Assembly: GCA_013297625.1 (NCBI GenBank)
Contig: JAAFHT010000003.1
Span: 1-64,000 of the forward strand
Source of the DNA: Actinomycetota bacterium
Lineage (GTDB): Bacteria > Actinomycetota > Actinomycetes > Actinomycetales > Microbacteriaceae
DNA length: 64,000 nt
Direction: 5' to 3'
Part shown: positions 34,212 through 44,567 of the stretch, one piece after another
How the letters are laid out: the number at the start of each line of letters is the position of its first letter
Position numbering within the stretch: position 1 is the first letter of the stretch
Position numbers and translations under genes: made by a program
Notes under the pieces: model-generated
Told to the model about the DNA's origin: nothing
Database searches by the model: none
What the model saw: the letters and a program-made list of their open reading frames with translations, nothing else

Positions 34212-35059
34212 ACGCCCTGCTCGGCCCCGCCGAAGTGCGTGACCTCGCGGCTCTCCTCGACGTCATGCCCACCAAGAAGCTCGGCCAGAACTTTGTGCAC
34301 GACGCCAACACCGTGCGGCGCATCGTGCAGACCGCGGCGCTGGAACCGGGGGAGCCCGTGCTCGAGGTGGGCCCGGGGCTGGGCTCGCTGACGCTCGGAC
34401 TGCTCGAGGCGGGGCATCCGGTCGTCGCCATCGAAGTGGATGCTCGCCTCGCCACCCAGCTGCCCCTCACGGTCGCCCAGCTACAGCCCGAAGCCGCGCT
34501 CGCCGTGGTCACCGCCGACGCGCTGCGCGTGTCATCGGTTCCCGATGCCCCGGGCGGCCTGCGCCCCACGGCTCTCGTCGCCAACTTGCCCTACAACATC
34601 TCGGTGCCCGTGCTGCTGCACCTGCTTGCTCTCGAGCCCGGGATTCGTCGTGTGCTCGTCATGGTGCAAGCCGAAGTCGGGCACCGGCTCGCCGCCGAAC
34701 CCGGTTCGAAGGTCTATGGCGGTCCGTCGATCAAGGCCGCCTGGTACGGGCGCTGGCGCGTCGAGGGCCAGGTGAGCCGTCAGGTGTTCTGGCCCGTGCC
34801 GAACGTCGATTCGGTGCTCGTGGGCATGACTCGGCACGAGGTTCCCGGCACCGAGGCCGAGCGACTGCGCATGGGCGAGCTCGTCGACGCCGCGTTTGGG
34901 CAGCGTCGCAAGATGCTGCGGCAGGCGCTGAGCGAACTCTTCGGCTCGTCGGCGGCCGCGACGGCCGCGCTCGAGTCGGCGGGGCTCGACCCTACCGCTC
35001 GGGGCGAGATGCTCGGACTCCCCGAGTTTTTGCGGCTGGCTCGGGCCGCGCCGGCGTGA
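34208..35059 (+). CDS. rsmA: 16S rRNA dimethyladenosine transferase
   Basis: 283 residues; dimethylates A1518 and A1519 in 16S rRNA. N-terminal TKKLGQNFVHDANTVRRIVQ is diagnostic, with SAM motif LEVGPGLGSLTLGLLE and catalytic NLPYNISVPVLLHLL. C-terminal helical domain includes FGQRRKMLRQALSELF. It overlaps tatD by four bases and the next gene begins inside its last codons. Confidence 0.97.
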   Translation: MNALLGPAEVRDLAALLDVMPTKKLGQNFVHDANTVRRIVQTAALEPGEPVLEVGPGLGSLTLGLLEAGHPVVAIEVDARLATQLPLTVAQLQPEAALAVVTADALRVSSVPDAPGGLRPTALVANLPYNISVPVLLHLLALEPGIRRVLVMVQAEVGHRLAAEPGSKVYGGPSIKAAWYGRWRVEGQVSRQVFWPVPNVDSVLVGMTRHEVPGTEAERLRMGELVDAAFGQRRKMLRQALSELFGSSAAATAALESAGLDPTARGEMLGLPEFLRLARAAPA

Positions 35060-36057
35060 GCGCAACGTCCGTCGTTCGCCCTCTTCGCCCGTTATCGGCA
35101 CCCGCAACGACGGTGATCGTGCTCACTGGCATCGGCGCGGGCGCTCTCGTGGGGGCGCTGGTTCCCGCGGCGGCCGGGGTGCCCGATGCCGTGGTGTTGG
35201 CGGTCGTGGCCGTCGCCATCGGAGTGACCCTGGTGGATGTTCCGCTCGCGTCGTTCGGCCGCGCCGTGCTCGATCGGCGCTTCTTGATTGCCGTGCTGTT
35301 GCTCAACGTGGCCGTGTCGCCCGCGCTCGTCTATGTGCTGAGCCGCGTGGTGGTGACCGACCCTGACCTGCAGGCCGGGTTGCTGTTGTTGTTGCTCGCC
35401 CCCGGCGTCGGGCTTGTGGCGGCTTTCGTTCGACGAGCGGGCGGTGCAGTCGAAAGCTTGCTGAGCGTCGCGCCGGTGTTGCTGGTGTTGCAGGTCGTCA
35501 CGGTGCCGGGCTTCATGTTGCTCTTTACCGCGAGCGAGAACTTTCTCAGCCTCGATGGCTCGCGCTTGCCGGTTGCCGTGCTCGCGGGAATCGTTGCCCC
35601 CGCCGCGGTGGTGACGGCGCTGCAACTCGTGGGCGTGCGTCGGCCGCGTCTCGCGGCCGGGCTTCGCCGCGGAGCCACGTTCACCGCTCCCGCCACCGCC
35701 CTCGCCGCCGGGTTCGTTGCCGCCGTGCTCATCCCGCGCGCGGGCGAGCGCATCGAGCTGCTCGAAGCCGTCGCGCCGCTCATCGGTGTCTACCTCATCG
35801 TGCTCACGCCTCTTGGCATTCTCGTGGGCACGGCCTTCGGCCTGCCGCTCTCGCAGGTGCGCGCGGTCGCGTTCAGTGGCGGCGCTCGCAACGGGCTACT
35901 CGTGCTGCCGATCGCCCTCGCGTTTCCCGACGGCTTTGCCGTAGTCGCCCTCGTGGTCGTGCTGGGGATGGCGATTGAGATCATCGGCTTGGGCATTTAC
36001 GGACTCGTCGTGCCGAGCGTGACGGCACAGTCGCGGAGCGTGCTCACCCCCGAATGA
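35056..36057 (+). CDS. Membrane transporter of the bile acid:Na symporter (BASS) type
   Basis: 333 residues with about nine or ten helices. The order of helices, VLLLNVAVSPALVYVLSRVV, LLLLLLAPGVGLVAAFVRRA and late VAFSGGARNGLLVLPIALAF, suits the BASS/ACR3 superfamily, where the last segment is a crossover region. Arsenite exporters of this group have a conserved Cys; none is seen here, so arsenite is not supported. The substrate is unknown. GTG overlaps the rsmA end by four bases; its own end overlaps the convergent kinase gene by 14 bases. Confidence 0.75.
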   Translation: MSATSVVRPLRPLSAPATTVIVLTGIGAGALVGALVPAAAGVPDAVVLAVVAVAIGVTLVDVPLASFGRAVLDRRFLIAVLLLNVAVSPALVYVLSRVVVTDPDLQAGLLLLLLAPGVGLVAAFVRRAGGAVESLLSVAPVLLVLQVVTVPGFMLLFTASENFLSLDGSRLPVAVLAGIVAPAAVVTALQLVGVRRPRLAAGLRRGATFTAPATALAAGFVAAVLIPRAGERIELLEAVAPLIGVYLIVLTPLGILVGTAFGLPLSQVRAVAFSGGARNGLLVLPIALAFPDGFAVVALVVVLGMAIEIIGLGIYGLVVPSVTAQSRSVLTPE

Positions 36058-36487
36058 GAGCGAGCGCTACGGCAAGGACTTCTTCAGGCGGCTGGGTCGC
36101 GTCGACCTCGATCGTTGCCATTCGTCGCAAGAGCGGCTCGACTGTCTGAAAGTAGTCGGTGATCTCCGCTCGGTCGGCCGCGTTCCGTCCGTAGGTATTG
36201 TCTGTGCGTTGCGCGACGCGGTCCAGAATGACCGAGAGTGGCGCCGAAAGCAGCACGATGTGATCGAAGCGGTCGGCAATCTCGGCCTGGTTGTCGACTG
36301 TGCCGGATACCGCGATGGTGTCATGAGCATCGAGGTGTTCGCTCATGCGGTGGAGGTCCCACCGACCGTCGTGGAGCGTCCAGCCGCCGTAGTCGGTGTC
36401 GAGGATGGCATAGCCATGTGCAGCGAGCCCGTTTAGCAACGTCGACTTTCCCGTGCCTGACATGCCCGTTACCAAGAGCCTCACCAT
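36044..36487 (-). CDS. Small P-loop kinase, shikimate/adenylate-kinase-like
   Basis: 147 residues. Walker A GMSGTGKSTLLNGLAAHG at the N-terminus; ILDTDYGGW holds a likely catalytic Asp, and VAQRTDNTYGRNAADRAEI looks like a lid with arginines. The size fits small nucleotide or metabolite kinases annotated as AAA family proteins. Substrate unknown. TAGTCT stands six bases before the ATG (36494-36499), so it is probably leaderless. Convergent with the BASS-type gene. Confidence 0.78.
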   Translation of the reverse strand: MVRLLVTGMSGTGKSTLLNGLAAHGYAILDTDYGGWTLHDGRWDLHRMSEHLDAHDTIAVSGTVDNQAEIADRFDHIVLLSAPLSVILDRVAQRTDNTYGRNAADRAEITDYFQTVEPLLRRMATIEVDATQPPEEVLAVALALIRG

Positions 36488-36509
36488 CGCTCGAGACTAG
36501 GCGGTCTCG

Positions 36510-37694
36510 CTAGGCGCGCTCGAGCAGGGTGATGACTTCGAAGTGCGTCGACTGCGGAAACATGTCGAGCACGCGCGCCCGCCGCAGCCGGTAGCCCGGC
36601 ATGACGGTGAGGTCGCGCGCGAGCGACTCGGCGTTGCAGCTGCTGTAGATCACGTGCTGCGGGCCGCGCCTCTGCAGCCACTCGGCGAGATCGCCGCCCA
36701 GGCCGCGCCGCGGAGGGTTGACGATCACAAGCTCGGGCACTTCTGTCGCCGCGAGAGCGAACGCCGTGGCGTCGGCCGGAATGAACCGGATGCGCTGCCG
36801 GTCACTCTCGGCCGGGTACCGCGCGTCGCGGGCCAGCTCGGCGCTCGCCACGGCGTCAGGCGCGGCTTCAACCCCGAGCACCGACCGCGTTGCCCTTCGG
36901 GGTACCCCTGCTCGGTCTGTCGCGTCGCCCGCTGGCGACGCGCAGTGCAGCGCGAACCCGCCGACCCCGCAGTACAGATCCCACACCGAGCGGGGGTCGA
37001 GCTCGTCGACCCACTCGCGCGCTTGCGTATAGAGCGCCGCGGCGATCGCGGTGTTGGTCTGCACGAAGCTCTGCGGCCGCACCCGCAGCTCGAGGTCGTT
37101 GACCGTGAACGGCAGCACCGCCTGCTCGGTGAGCACGTGCTCGACCTCGCCTTCGAGCACGGCCTTGTGCTCGGGGTGCAGGTTCGCGGTCACGACGAGT
37201 AGCTGCGGAAGGGCATCCTGCAGCCACGGCAACACGTCACGCACCCGCGCGACCGATTCTTCAGACCGCACCACGAACCGCACCATGAGCGCACCACTCG
37301 GGGCTTCCGTGACAATGAGGTGTTTGAGCACACCCGAGCGAGCCGGAACATCGTAGGGCTCGAGCCCCGCCCGCGTGATCGCGGCGATAAGACTCGGGAA
37401 CGCGGCGAGGATGCCCGGCGCGATGATGCCGCAGGTGCGCAGATCGACTCCCCGCCCGGCCCCGTCGAGAATGCCGAGGGTTGGCGCGGCGACCGTGCCG
37501 CCGACGACCATTTTGGCCTTGGCGCGAAAGCCGCTCTCGTCGCTGGCCACGGGTGGCAACCAGTGCGCATCCGCCCCAAACGGTGTCAGCAGCCCCTGAG
37601 CGAGCGCCACTTTCTCGGCCACCTGCTCGAGGTAGGGCTGGCCCATGAGCGTGCACGAGCGGCAGAGCCCGGCGTCGAAGTAGTCGCACTGCAT
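36510..37694 (-). CDS. rlmC: 23S rRNA (uracil-5-)-methyltransferase, RlmC type
   Basis: 394 residues. The N-terminal cluster CDYFDAGLCRSCTLMGQPY binds an iron-sulfur centre as in RlmC/RumB. SAM-binding WDLYCGVGGFALHCA follows, FVQTNTAIAAALY precedes it, and the catalytic cysteine is in IYSSCNAESLARDL. No TRAM domain is present, which argues for RlmC (U747) rather than RlmD. An inserted ~20-residue loop (DATDRAGVPRRATRSV) between SAM motifs is atypical. Confidence 0.93.
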   Translation of the reverse strand: MQCDYFDAGLCRSCTLMGQPYLEQVAEKVALAQGLLTPFGADAHWLPPVASDESGFRAKAKMVVGGTVAAPTLGILDGAGRGVDLRTCGIIAPGILAAFPSLIAAITRAGLEPYDVPARSGVLKHLIVTEAPSGALMVRFVVRSEESVARVRDVLPWLQDALPQLLVVTANLHPEHKAVLEGEVEHVLTEQAVLPFTVNDLELRVRPQSFVQTNTAIAAALYTQAREWVDELDPRSVWDLYCGVGGFALHCASPAGDATDRAGVPRRATRSVLGVEAAPDAVASAELARDARYPAESDRQRIRFIPADATAFALAATEVPELVIVNPPRRGLGGDLAEWLQRRGPQHVIYSSCNAESLARDLTVMPGYRLRRARVLDMFPQSTHFEVITLLERA

Positions 37695-37735
37695 GGTGGG
37701 CCCAGGCTAATGCTCCAGCAACATAGGCTGGAGCC

Positions 37736-38671
37736 ATGAGCACGGGGGCAACAGACCGAGTGGTGCATGTGCGAGCACCCGGCAAGATCAACGTGTTCAT
37801 GAAGGTCGGCTCGCTGCTCGACGATGGCTACCACGAGGTCGCCACGGCCTATCAGGCCATCTCCCTCTACGAAGAGGTCTACGCGCGGCCAGCCGATGAC
37901 TTCTCGGTGCGCTTCAGTGGCCCCATCGACACGAGCGGACTCGCGACCGACGGCTCGAACCTCGCGATCAAGGCGGCCCGATTGCTCGCACGTGCGGCCG
38001 ACTACCGCGGGGGAGTCGCGCTCGAGATCGAAAAGCATGTGCCCATCGCGGGCGGCATGGGCGGTGGGTCGGCGGATGCCGCGGCCACCCTCGTCGCGTG
38101 TGACCACCTGTGGGGCACCAACGTGGGCCGTGACGAGCTGCACGAGTTGGCTGCCCAGCTGGGGGCGGATGTGCCTTTCGCGCTCATGGGCGGCACGGCC
38201 GTCGGTACGGGTCGCGGCGACCGCCTCTCGCCCGCTCTCGCGCAAGGCACGTTTCACTGGGTGCTCGCGCTCGCCGATGACGGTCTCAGCACTCCGCAGG
38301 TCTACGCCGAACTCGACCGGCACCGTGAGCGGCACGTGCACGACATCGCTCCGGCGCCCGAGCAGCCCATGGTCGACGTCGAGGTGCTGCAAGCCCTGCG
38401 GGCCGGCGATGCGCACCAGTTGGCCGAGTATCTCTACAACGACTTGCAGGCGCCCGCGCTGCACTTGCAGCCGAGCCTTGCGGCGACGCTCGAACTCGGA
38501 GAACTGCAGGGTGCTCTCGCCGGGCTCGTGTCAGGCTCAGGACCGACGGTGGCGTTTCTGGCCGCCGATCACGATTCGGCGATCGACCTGCAGGTCGCGC
38601 TTAGTGCGTCTCGCTTGACGGCTCTTCGTGCGACGGGGCCGGTTCACGGCGCACGGGTGATCTCAGGCTGA
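37736..38671 (+). CDS. ispE: 4-(cytidine-5'-diphospho)-2-C-methyl-D-erythritol kinase
   Basis: 311 residues, a GHMP kinase of the MEP isoprenoid pathway. Signs: [14 protein letters not shown] at the N-terminus, ATP loop [19 protein letters not shown], and [21 protein letters not shown] lies six bases before the ATG (37724-37729), a leaderless promoter. The last 71 bases overlap the convergent lspA gene. Confidence 0.96.
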   Translation: MSTGATDRVVHVRAPGKINVFMKVGSLLDDGYHEVATAYQAISLYEEVYARPADDFSVRFSGPIDTSGLATDGSNLAIKAARLLARAADYRGGVALEIEKHVPIAGGMGGGSADAAATLVACDHLWGTNVGRDELHELAAQLGADVPFALMGGTAVGTGRGDRLSPALAQGTFHWVLALADDGLSTPQVYAELDRHRERHVHDIAPAPEQPMVDVEVLQALRAGDAHQLAEYLYNDLQAPALHLQPSLAATLELGELQGALAGLVSGSGPTVAFLAADHDSAIDLQVALSASRLTALRATGPVHGARVISG

Positions 38672-39170
38672 GCCCAATCAGGCTCAACAGCACCATGGCG
38701 ATCGCGCCGCCGACGAGCGCGATGTCAGCGACGTTGCCCACGAAGAATCCGAAGTAGTCGATGAAGTCGACGATCTCGCCCCGTGCGAAGCCCGGCTCGC
38801 GAAACAGTCGGTCGCCGAGGTGGCTGATCGCGCCCCCGAGCATCGCGCCTGCCGCGAGCGCCCATGGCACACTCGAGATGCGCGAGACGAAGATGGCGAT
38901 GCCCACGACCGCGAGCGCCGCAACAATCGTGAGAATCCAAGTGAACTCGCCGCCGATGCCGAAGGCGGCGCCCGGGTTGTAGACGAGTCGCCACTGAATC
39001 GCTTCGCCGATCACGGGCACGGGCACACCCACCTCGAGCGTGGCTTCTGCCCAGAACTTCGTGCCCTGGTCGAACAGAATGATGGCGGCCGCCCACAGCA
39101 ACGTGAACGGCAGAACCTTCCGGATGGGTCGGGTCTCGATCGCGTGATGGTGGGCTGTGTGCTCGTGCAT
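38601..39170 (-). CDS. lspA: Lipoprotein signal peptidase II
   Basis: 189 residues, an aspartic membrane protease that cuts lipoprotein signals. Helices and motifs: [51 protein letters not shown] and [14 protein letters not shown]; the Asp of LGDR and of NVAD are the catalytic pair. The usual GNLIDR has SHLGDR here. ATG at 39170 starts [15 protein letters not shown] lies six bases upstream. It serves the lipoproteins in this window. Its 3' end overlaps ispE by 71 bases, tail to tail. Confidence 0.95.
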   Translation of the reverse strand: MHEHTAHHHAIETRPIRKVLPFTLLWAAAIILFDQGTKFWAEATLEVGVPVPVIGEAIQWRLVYNPGAAFGIGGEFTWILTIVAALAVVGIAIFVSRISSVPWALAAGAMLGGAISHLGDRLFREPGFARGEIVDFIDYFGFFVGNVADIALVGGAIAMVLLSLIGLSLRSPVRREPAPSHEEPSSETH

Positions 39171-39211
39171 GCTTCCATTCTGCCCGGTCGAGGCACCCCT
39201 GCCGCGCGCCG

Positions 39212-39217
39212 TAGTCT
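39212..39217 (+). promoter_or_regulatory. -10 element, leaderless promoter
   Basis: TAGTCT six bases before the GTG at 39224. The lspA -10 (CAGAAT, 39177-39182 on the minus strand) lies 30 bases away, so the two promoters point away from each other in a 53-base gap. Confidence 0.5.
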
Positions 39218-39223
39218 CGACGA

Positions 39224-41041
<1,818 letters not shown>

Positions 41042-41047
41042 GCCGCG

Positions 41048-41482
41048 CTACTTGGTCATCCCGATGAGCAGGTCGAGTCGGTAGCCGCTCTTCTTGGTGT
41101 GCACGACGGCGACGGGAATGCGCGGCTGCTGGCCGCGGCCGTCGAGCCGGCGCACTGCTTCGTCGTAAATGCTTTCGAGCCCGCGAGGAATCACGCCGAC
41201 GACTCCGCTGACGCGGCGACCGGAGAAGATGCGCACCTCGATCGGGGCGTCGACGCGCTCGTCGTCGATACCGCGCGCGGGCGTAGCGGTGGCGATGAGC
41301 TCGGGGTTTTCTTCGGTCAGCGCGGCCAGCTCGTCTTGGTAGGGGTCGCTATTCGCGAGGCGAATCGTGACCTTCTTGTTCTTGGGCACGAGCACGCCGA
41401 CATAGTCAGCGAACGAGCCCGAACCGCGGTCATCTTTGGGCAGGCTCTCGTCGCCCAGGCCCGACTTCGTGAACAGTCCCAT
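41048..41482 (-). CDS. Conserved hypothetical cytoplasmic protein
   Basis: 144 residues, no signal or membrane segment. N-terminus MGLFTKSGLGDESLPKDDRG, then beta-rich stretches (GVLVPKNKKVTIRLANSDPY, DAPIEVRIFSGRRVSGVVGV) that recall an OB or HIRAN-like fold, ending VHTKKSGYRLDLLIGMTK. I cannot name a family. TACCAT lies six bases before the ATG (41489-41494 on the minus strand), marking a leaderless transcript, and the gene is head-to-head with the membrane protein at 41536. Confidence 0.7.
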   Translation of the reverse strand: MGLFTKSGLGDESLPKDDRGSGSFADYVGVLVPKNKKVTIRLANSDPYQDELAALTEENPELIATATPARGIDDERVDAPIEVRIFSGRRVSGVVGVIPRGLESIYDEAVRRLDGRGQQPRIPVAVVHTKKSGYRLDLLIGMTK

Positions 41483-41535
41483 GCGGCGATGGTAGTCGGC
41501 AGTGCCGAGGTTGGCGCGGCATCTACGATGAGAGG

Positions 41536-41934
41536 GTGACTGAGCCTCTCGACGCGATCGCCATTGCGGCCGAGGCTTTTGCGTGGCTCACCCTGCCCGT
41601 TGGCATCATCCTTCTGATCTCGGGGTTCGCCCGTCGCTCGTGGGCCCAGCGCTACCGCCCGGCGAGGGCGGTCATCGCGACCGTGCACGAGCACGACGTG
41701 AAGCTGCGCTGGTTCGGCGACGGGGGAGCCGTGCACGAGAGTGCATCGCCGCTCACGGGCGCCACTCCGGCGGTGGGCGATGCGCGCACGGTGTGGGTGC
41801 ATCCCTCTCGCCCTGAATCGCCGCGCCTGGATGACCCGGCGCACGACGGCCGCGCGCTGCTCATGCTCGGCGCCATTCTGGCTGGCGTCGGCGTGATCGC
41901 CGTGGTCGTCTCGAACTTGCTGCCGTTCTTCTAA
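41536..41934 (+). CDS. Small membrane protein, DUF3592-like
   Basis: 132 residues. Two membrane helices near the ends (AWLTLPVGIILLISGFARR and LLMLGAILAGVGVIAVVVSN) surround a small soluble domain with RPARAVIATVHEHDVKLRWF and GDARTVWVHPSRPESPRL, which fits DUF3592-type proteins. Function unknown. TACGAT (41524-41529) lies six bases before the GTG start. Convergent with the MarR regulator gene. Confidence 0.68.
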   Translation: MTEPLDAIAIAAEAFAWLTLPVGIILLISGFARRSWAQRYRPARAVIATVHEHDVKLRWFGDGGAVHESASPLTGATPAVGDARTVWVHPSRPESPRLDDPAHDGRALLMLGAILAGVGVIAVVVSNLLPFF

Positions 41935-41954
41935 CGGCCGCCTCGCGAGCGGCG

Positions 41955-42464
41955 CTACAGCTCGCCGGCCTCGTCATCGAAATCGGTGCTGAGCGTTCGC
42001 AGCAGCCCGGCGAGCTTCTCTTGGTCGGCGCGGCTCAGCCGCTGCAACAGTGCCTCTTCGTTCACCATGAGGGCGTCCATCGCACGATCGACCCGCACGC
42101 GGCCTTCGACGGTCATGCGCACGCGGATGCTCCGCCCATCATTCGGGTCGGTGCGCCGTTCGACGAGCTCACGAGTCGTGAGCCGGTCGATGCGGTTGGT
42201 CATGGTGCCGCTCGACACGAGTGTTTGTTGCAGCAGCGCCTTGGGGCTCAACTCGTAGGGCTTGCCCGCGCGGCGCAGCGCCGAGAGCACGTCGAACTCC
42301 CACGACTCAAGATCAGAGGCCGCAAACGCTTGCTTGCGCGCCAGGTCAAGGTGCCGTGCCAAGCGGCTGACGCGTGACAGCACCTGCAGCGGCTCAACAT
42401 CAAGCTCGGGCCGTTCACGGCGCCACGCCGCGACGATGCGGTCGACTTCGTCGCGGGCGGTCAT
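41955..42464 (-). CDS. MarR-family transcriptional regulator
   Basis: 169 residues with the MarR winged helix: WEFDVLSALRRAGKPYELSP, then LLQQTLVSSGTMTNRIDRLT, wing LVERRTDPNDGRSIRVRMT. N- and C-terminal helices form the dimer interface. The ligand and the targets are unknown; neither neighbour is a transporter or detoxifying enzyme. ATG at 42464 is preceded by GATAAT with six bases between, so the message is leaderless. Longer readings would cross the tRNA locus. Confidence 0.92.
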   Translation of the reverse strand: MTARDEVDRIVAAWRRERPELDVEPLQVLSRVSRLARHLDLARKQAFAASDLESWEFDVLSALRRAGKPYELSPKALLQQTLVSSGTMTNRIDRLTTRELVERRTDPNDGRSIRVRMTVEGRVRVDRAMDALMVNEEALLQRLSRADQEKLAGLLRTLSTDFDDEAGEL

Positions 42465-42602
42465 GTGTCCATTATCTCGGGCGAGCGGCTGAGAGCCGTT
42501 CGAGTAGTGGCTGTGCTCGCACCTGCGGGCGGGCATCCCGCGCCCATCCGTCACAGAAGGCCGCCCGCGCTCTGGCAGACTAGACGCGCGCGTTTCGCGC
42601 GA

Positions 42603-42674
42603 TCCGCCTTGGTGTAACGGCAGCACGACAGCCTTTGGAGCTGTTAGGTCCAGGTTCGAATCCTGGGGGCGGAG
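42603..42674 (+). tRNA. tRNA-Gln (anticodon TTG)
   Basis: Full cloverleaf: acceptor TCCGCCT with GGGCGGA (one G-T pair), D arm with GGTGTAACGGCAGC, anticodon stem ACAGC/GCTGT around the loop CTTTGGA giving TTG, and T arm CCAGG-TTCGAAT-CCTGG. Discriminator G; CCA is not encoded. tRNA-Gln ahead of glmU is a usual actinobacterial order; here sdaA lies between. Confidence 0.96.
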
Positions 42675-42693
42675 CAACGCAGTGCGTTGCTCC
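42671..42693 (+). terminator. Hairpin at the tRNA-Gln 3' end
   Basis: GGAGCAACGC-AGT-GCGTTGCTCC is a perfect 10-base stem that starts inside the last four bases of the tRNA. It lacks a T tract, so it may end transcription or guide 3' processing. Forming it would compete with the acceptor stem. Confidence 0.5.
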
Positions 42694-42712
42694 GCGCGAC
42701 CACTTGCCCGCA

Positions 42713-42761
42713 CGTTTGGTGCCGTTCGTCGCATCTGGTGCTCGACGTTTCGCACCAAACG
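42713..42761. repeat. 10-base inverted repeat
   Basis: CGTTTGGTGC (42713-42722) and GCACCAAACG (42752-42761) with a 29-base spacer, in the gap between the tRNA and sdaA. A short A run follows. The rest of 42694-42963 shows no convincing gene. Confidence 0.4.
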
Positions 42762-42963
42762 CGAAAAACCTCACCACGCGAGGGCGTCGGGCCGCGCATA
42801 CGCGCACGGCGCGAATCGTGCGGCCGCGAACGACCTGCGCCAGAATGGGCGCAGCGGTTCGACGGCGCCCGCACCACGGGATCCTGCGCGCCGTTGACCC
42901 ACCCCCGGCCGAGCAGCTGCCCCACCCGTGGCAGTGCCGGCTGGCCCGTGCCAAGGAGCCGCC

Positions 42964-44475
42964 GTGAGCATCCCCATCGCCCTCGCTACCCCGCTCGCCG
43001 AGCGCGCGTTCATCTCGGCCCTCGACCTGTTCAAGGTGGGCATCGGCCCATCGAGCTCGCACACGGTCGGCCCGCTGCGCGCTGCGCGTGCCTTCGTGGA
43101 TGGGCTGGGCGACCGGCTCGACCAGGTCGCGAGCGTCGAGTGCGTGCTGTTCGGCTCGCTCGGTTCGACGGGAGTCGGCCACGGCACCCCCGGCGCAGTT
43201 CTCGCGGGATTGAGCGGATGCGCGGTCGAGACCGTTACGCGCGATGACGTCGAGCGCGTGGTCGCCGATGCTGCGAACGGGATTCTGCGCCTCGGTGGCA
43301 CGCACCTCATCACGATCGTGCCGACGGTCGACGCGGTGTCCGGCGCGGTGCGGGCAACGGGAGCCACTTCCTCGGCTGAGGCCGAGAGCAGCACGGCCAG
43401 CGCGGCCAGCGGCACGGCCGGCGCGCCGGCCGCGGCCGCGTGGCTGCGCTTCGCTCCGCGCGAGCTTAAGCCGCGGCATCCGAACGCCCTGACTCTCACG
43501 GCGCGCGATGCCGCTGGCACCGTGCTCGCCGACGAGACCTACTACTCGGTCGGCGGTGGTTTCGTCGAGCGTGATGGTGATGACGGTGACGCGAGCGAGT
43601 CGACGACCGTGCCGTACCGCTTTGACACGGCTGACGAGCTGTTGCGGTTGTGCCGCGAACACGGGCTCAGCATCGCGCAGCTCGCGCGCGCGAACGAGGC
43701 CGCTGTGCGCGGTGAGGCGGCAACCAGTGTGGCCCTGCGCACAATCGCGCGCGCGATGGACGACTGCATTGACGCGGGCCTCTCGAGCACGGGCATCTTG
43801 CCCGGGGGGCTGAAGGTTCCGCGTCGGGCGGCGGGCATGGCCGACAACTTGCGTGCTCTCGACGCGCAGCCGACGCGTGACACGAGCCTCGAGTGGCTGC
43901 AGGCCTACGCCATCGCCGTGAACGAAGAGAACGCCGCGGGTGGTCGCGTTGTGACCGCCCCGACGAATGGCGCCGCGGGCATCATCCCCGCCGTCATGCG
44001 GCACGCGATCGACGTCATTGGTGTGGCCGACGCCGATGTCGCGCGCGAAGAGTTCTTGCTTGTCGCCGCCGTCATGGGCGCGCTCATCAAGTCGAACGCA
44101 AGCATCTCGGGTGCCGAGGCGGGGTGCCAGGGCGAGGTCGGCTCAGCCGCGTCCATGGCCGCCGCGGGCTTTGCGCACCTGCTCGGCGCCACGAACGAGC
44201 AGATCGAAAACGCCGCCGAAATCGCCATGGAACACTCGCTCGGCCTCACGTGCGACCCGGTCGCCGGTCTCGTGCAAATGCCGTGCATCGAGCGCAACGC
44301 CATCGGAGCGGGCAAGGCCGTGGCCGCCGCCCGCATGGCCATGCACGGCGACGGCACGCACCTCATCAGCTTCGACACCGTCGTGCAGACCATGCGGCAG
44401 ACGGGCGACGACATGTCGCGCAAGTACAAAGAGACGAGCGAGGGCGGCCTAGCCGTCAACTTCGTCGAGTGCTAG
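42964..44475 (+). CDS. sdaA: L-serine ammonia-lyase (iron-sulfur type)
   Basis: 503 residues; converts L-serine to pyruvate and ammonia with a 4Fe-4S cluster. N-terminal beta domain: SALDLFKVGIGPSSSHTVGP; catalytic alpha domain with GCQGEVGSAASMAAAG, LTCDPVAGLVQMPCIERN and a final cysteine (NFVEC, the C-terminal residue), which in this type plugs the active site. A low-complexity insert rich in Ser/Ala/Thr (about residues 138-165) separates parts of the beta domain. AAGGAG lies five bases before the GTG start. Confidence 0.95.
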   Translation: MSIPIALATPLAERAFISALDLFKVGIGPSSSHTVGPLRAARAFVDGLGDRLDQVASVECVLFGSLGSTGVGHGTPGAVLAGLSGCAVETVTRDDVERVVADAANGILRLGGTHLITIVPTVDAVSGAVRATGATSSAEAESSTASAASGTAGAPAAAAWLRFAPRELKPRHPNALTLTARDAAGTVLADETYYSVGGGFVERDGDDGDASESTTVPYRFDTADELLRLCREHGLSIAQLARANEAAVRGEAATSVALRTIARAMDDCIDAGLSSTGILPGGLKVPRRAAGMADNLRALDAQPTRDTSLEWLQAYAIAVNEENAAGGRVVTAPTNGAAGIIPAVMRHAIDVIGVADADVAREEFLLVAAVMGALIKSNASISGAEAGCQGEVGSAASMAAAGFAHLLGATNEQIENAAEIAMEHSLGLTCDPVAGLVQMPCIERNAIGAGKAVAAARMAMHGDGTHLISFDTVVQTMRQTGDDMSRKYKETSEGGLAVNFVEC

Positions 44476-44555
44476 GGCACTCGCATCATGCACGTCGAGT
44501 GCTGAGCCGAGCGAGGGTGCCGCGCGATCAGGCACGCGCGAGCATCCACCGCTGA

Positions 44556-44561
44556 CACAAT
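44556..44561 (+). promoter_or_regulatory. -10 element, leaderless promoter of glmU
   Basis: CACAAT six bases before the ATG at 44568; no ribosome site is present between them. Confidence 0.45.
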
Positions 44562-44567
44562 GGACGC

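Noticed and set aside
35056-36057. Arsenite exporter ACR3
   Set aside because: The helix pattern fits the superfamily, but I see none of the Cys residues expected of an arsenite carrier and no ars genes nearby.
42675-42963. A small gene between tRNA-Gln and sdaA
   Set aside because: Candidate frames are short, Arg-rich and lack a ribosome site or family marks; the start of sdaA with AAGGAG is clear.
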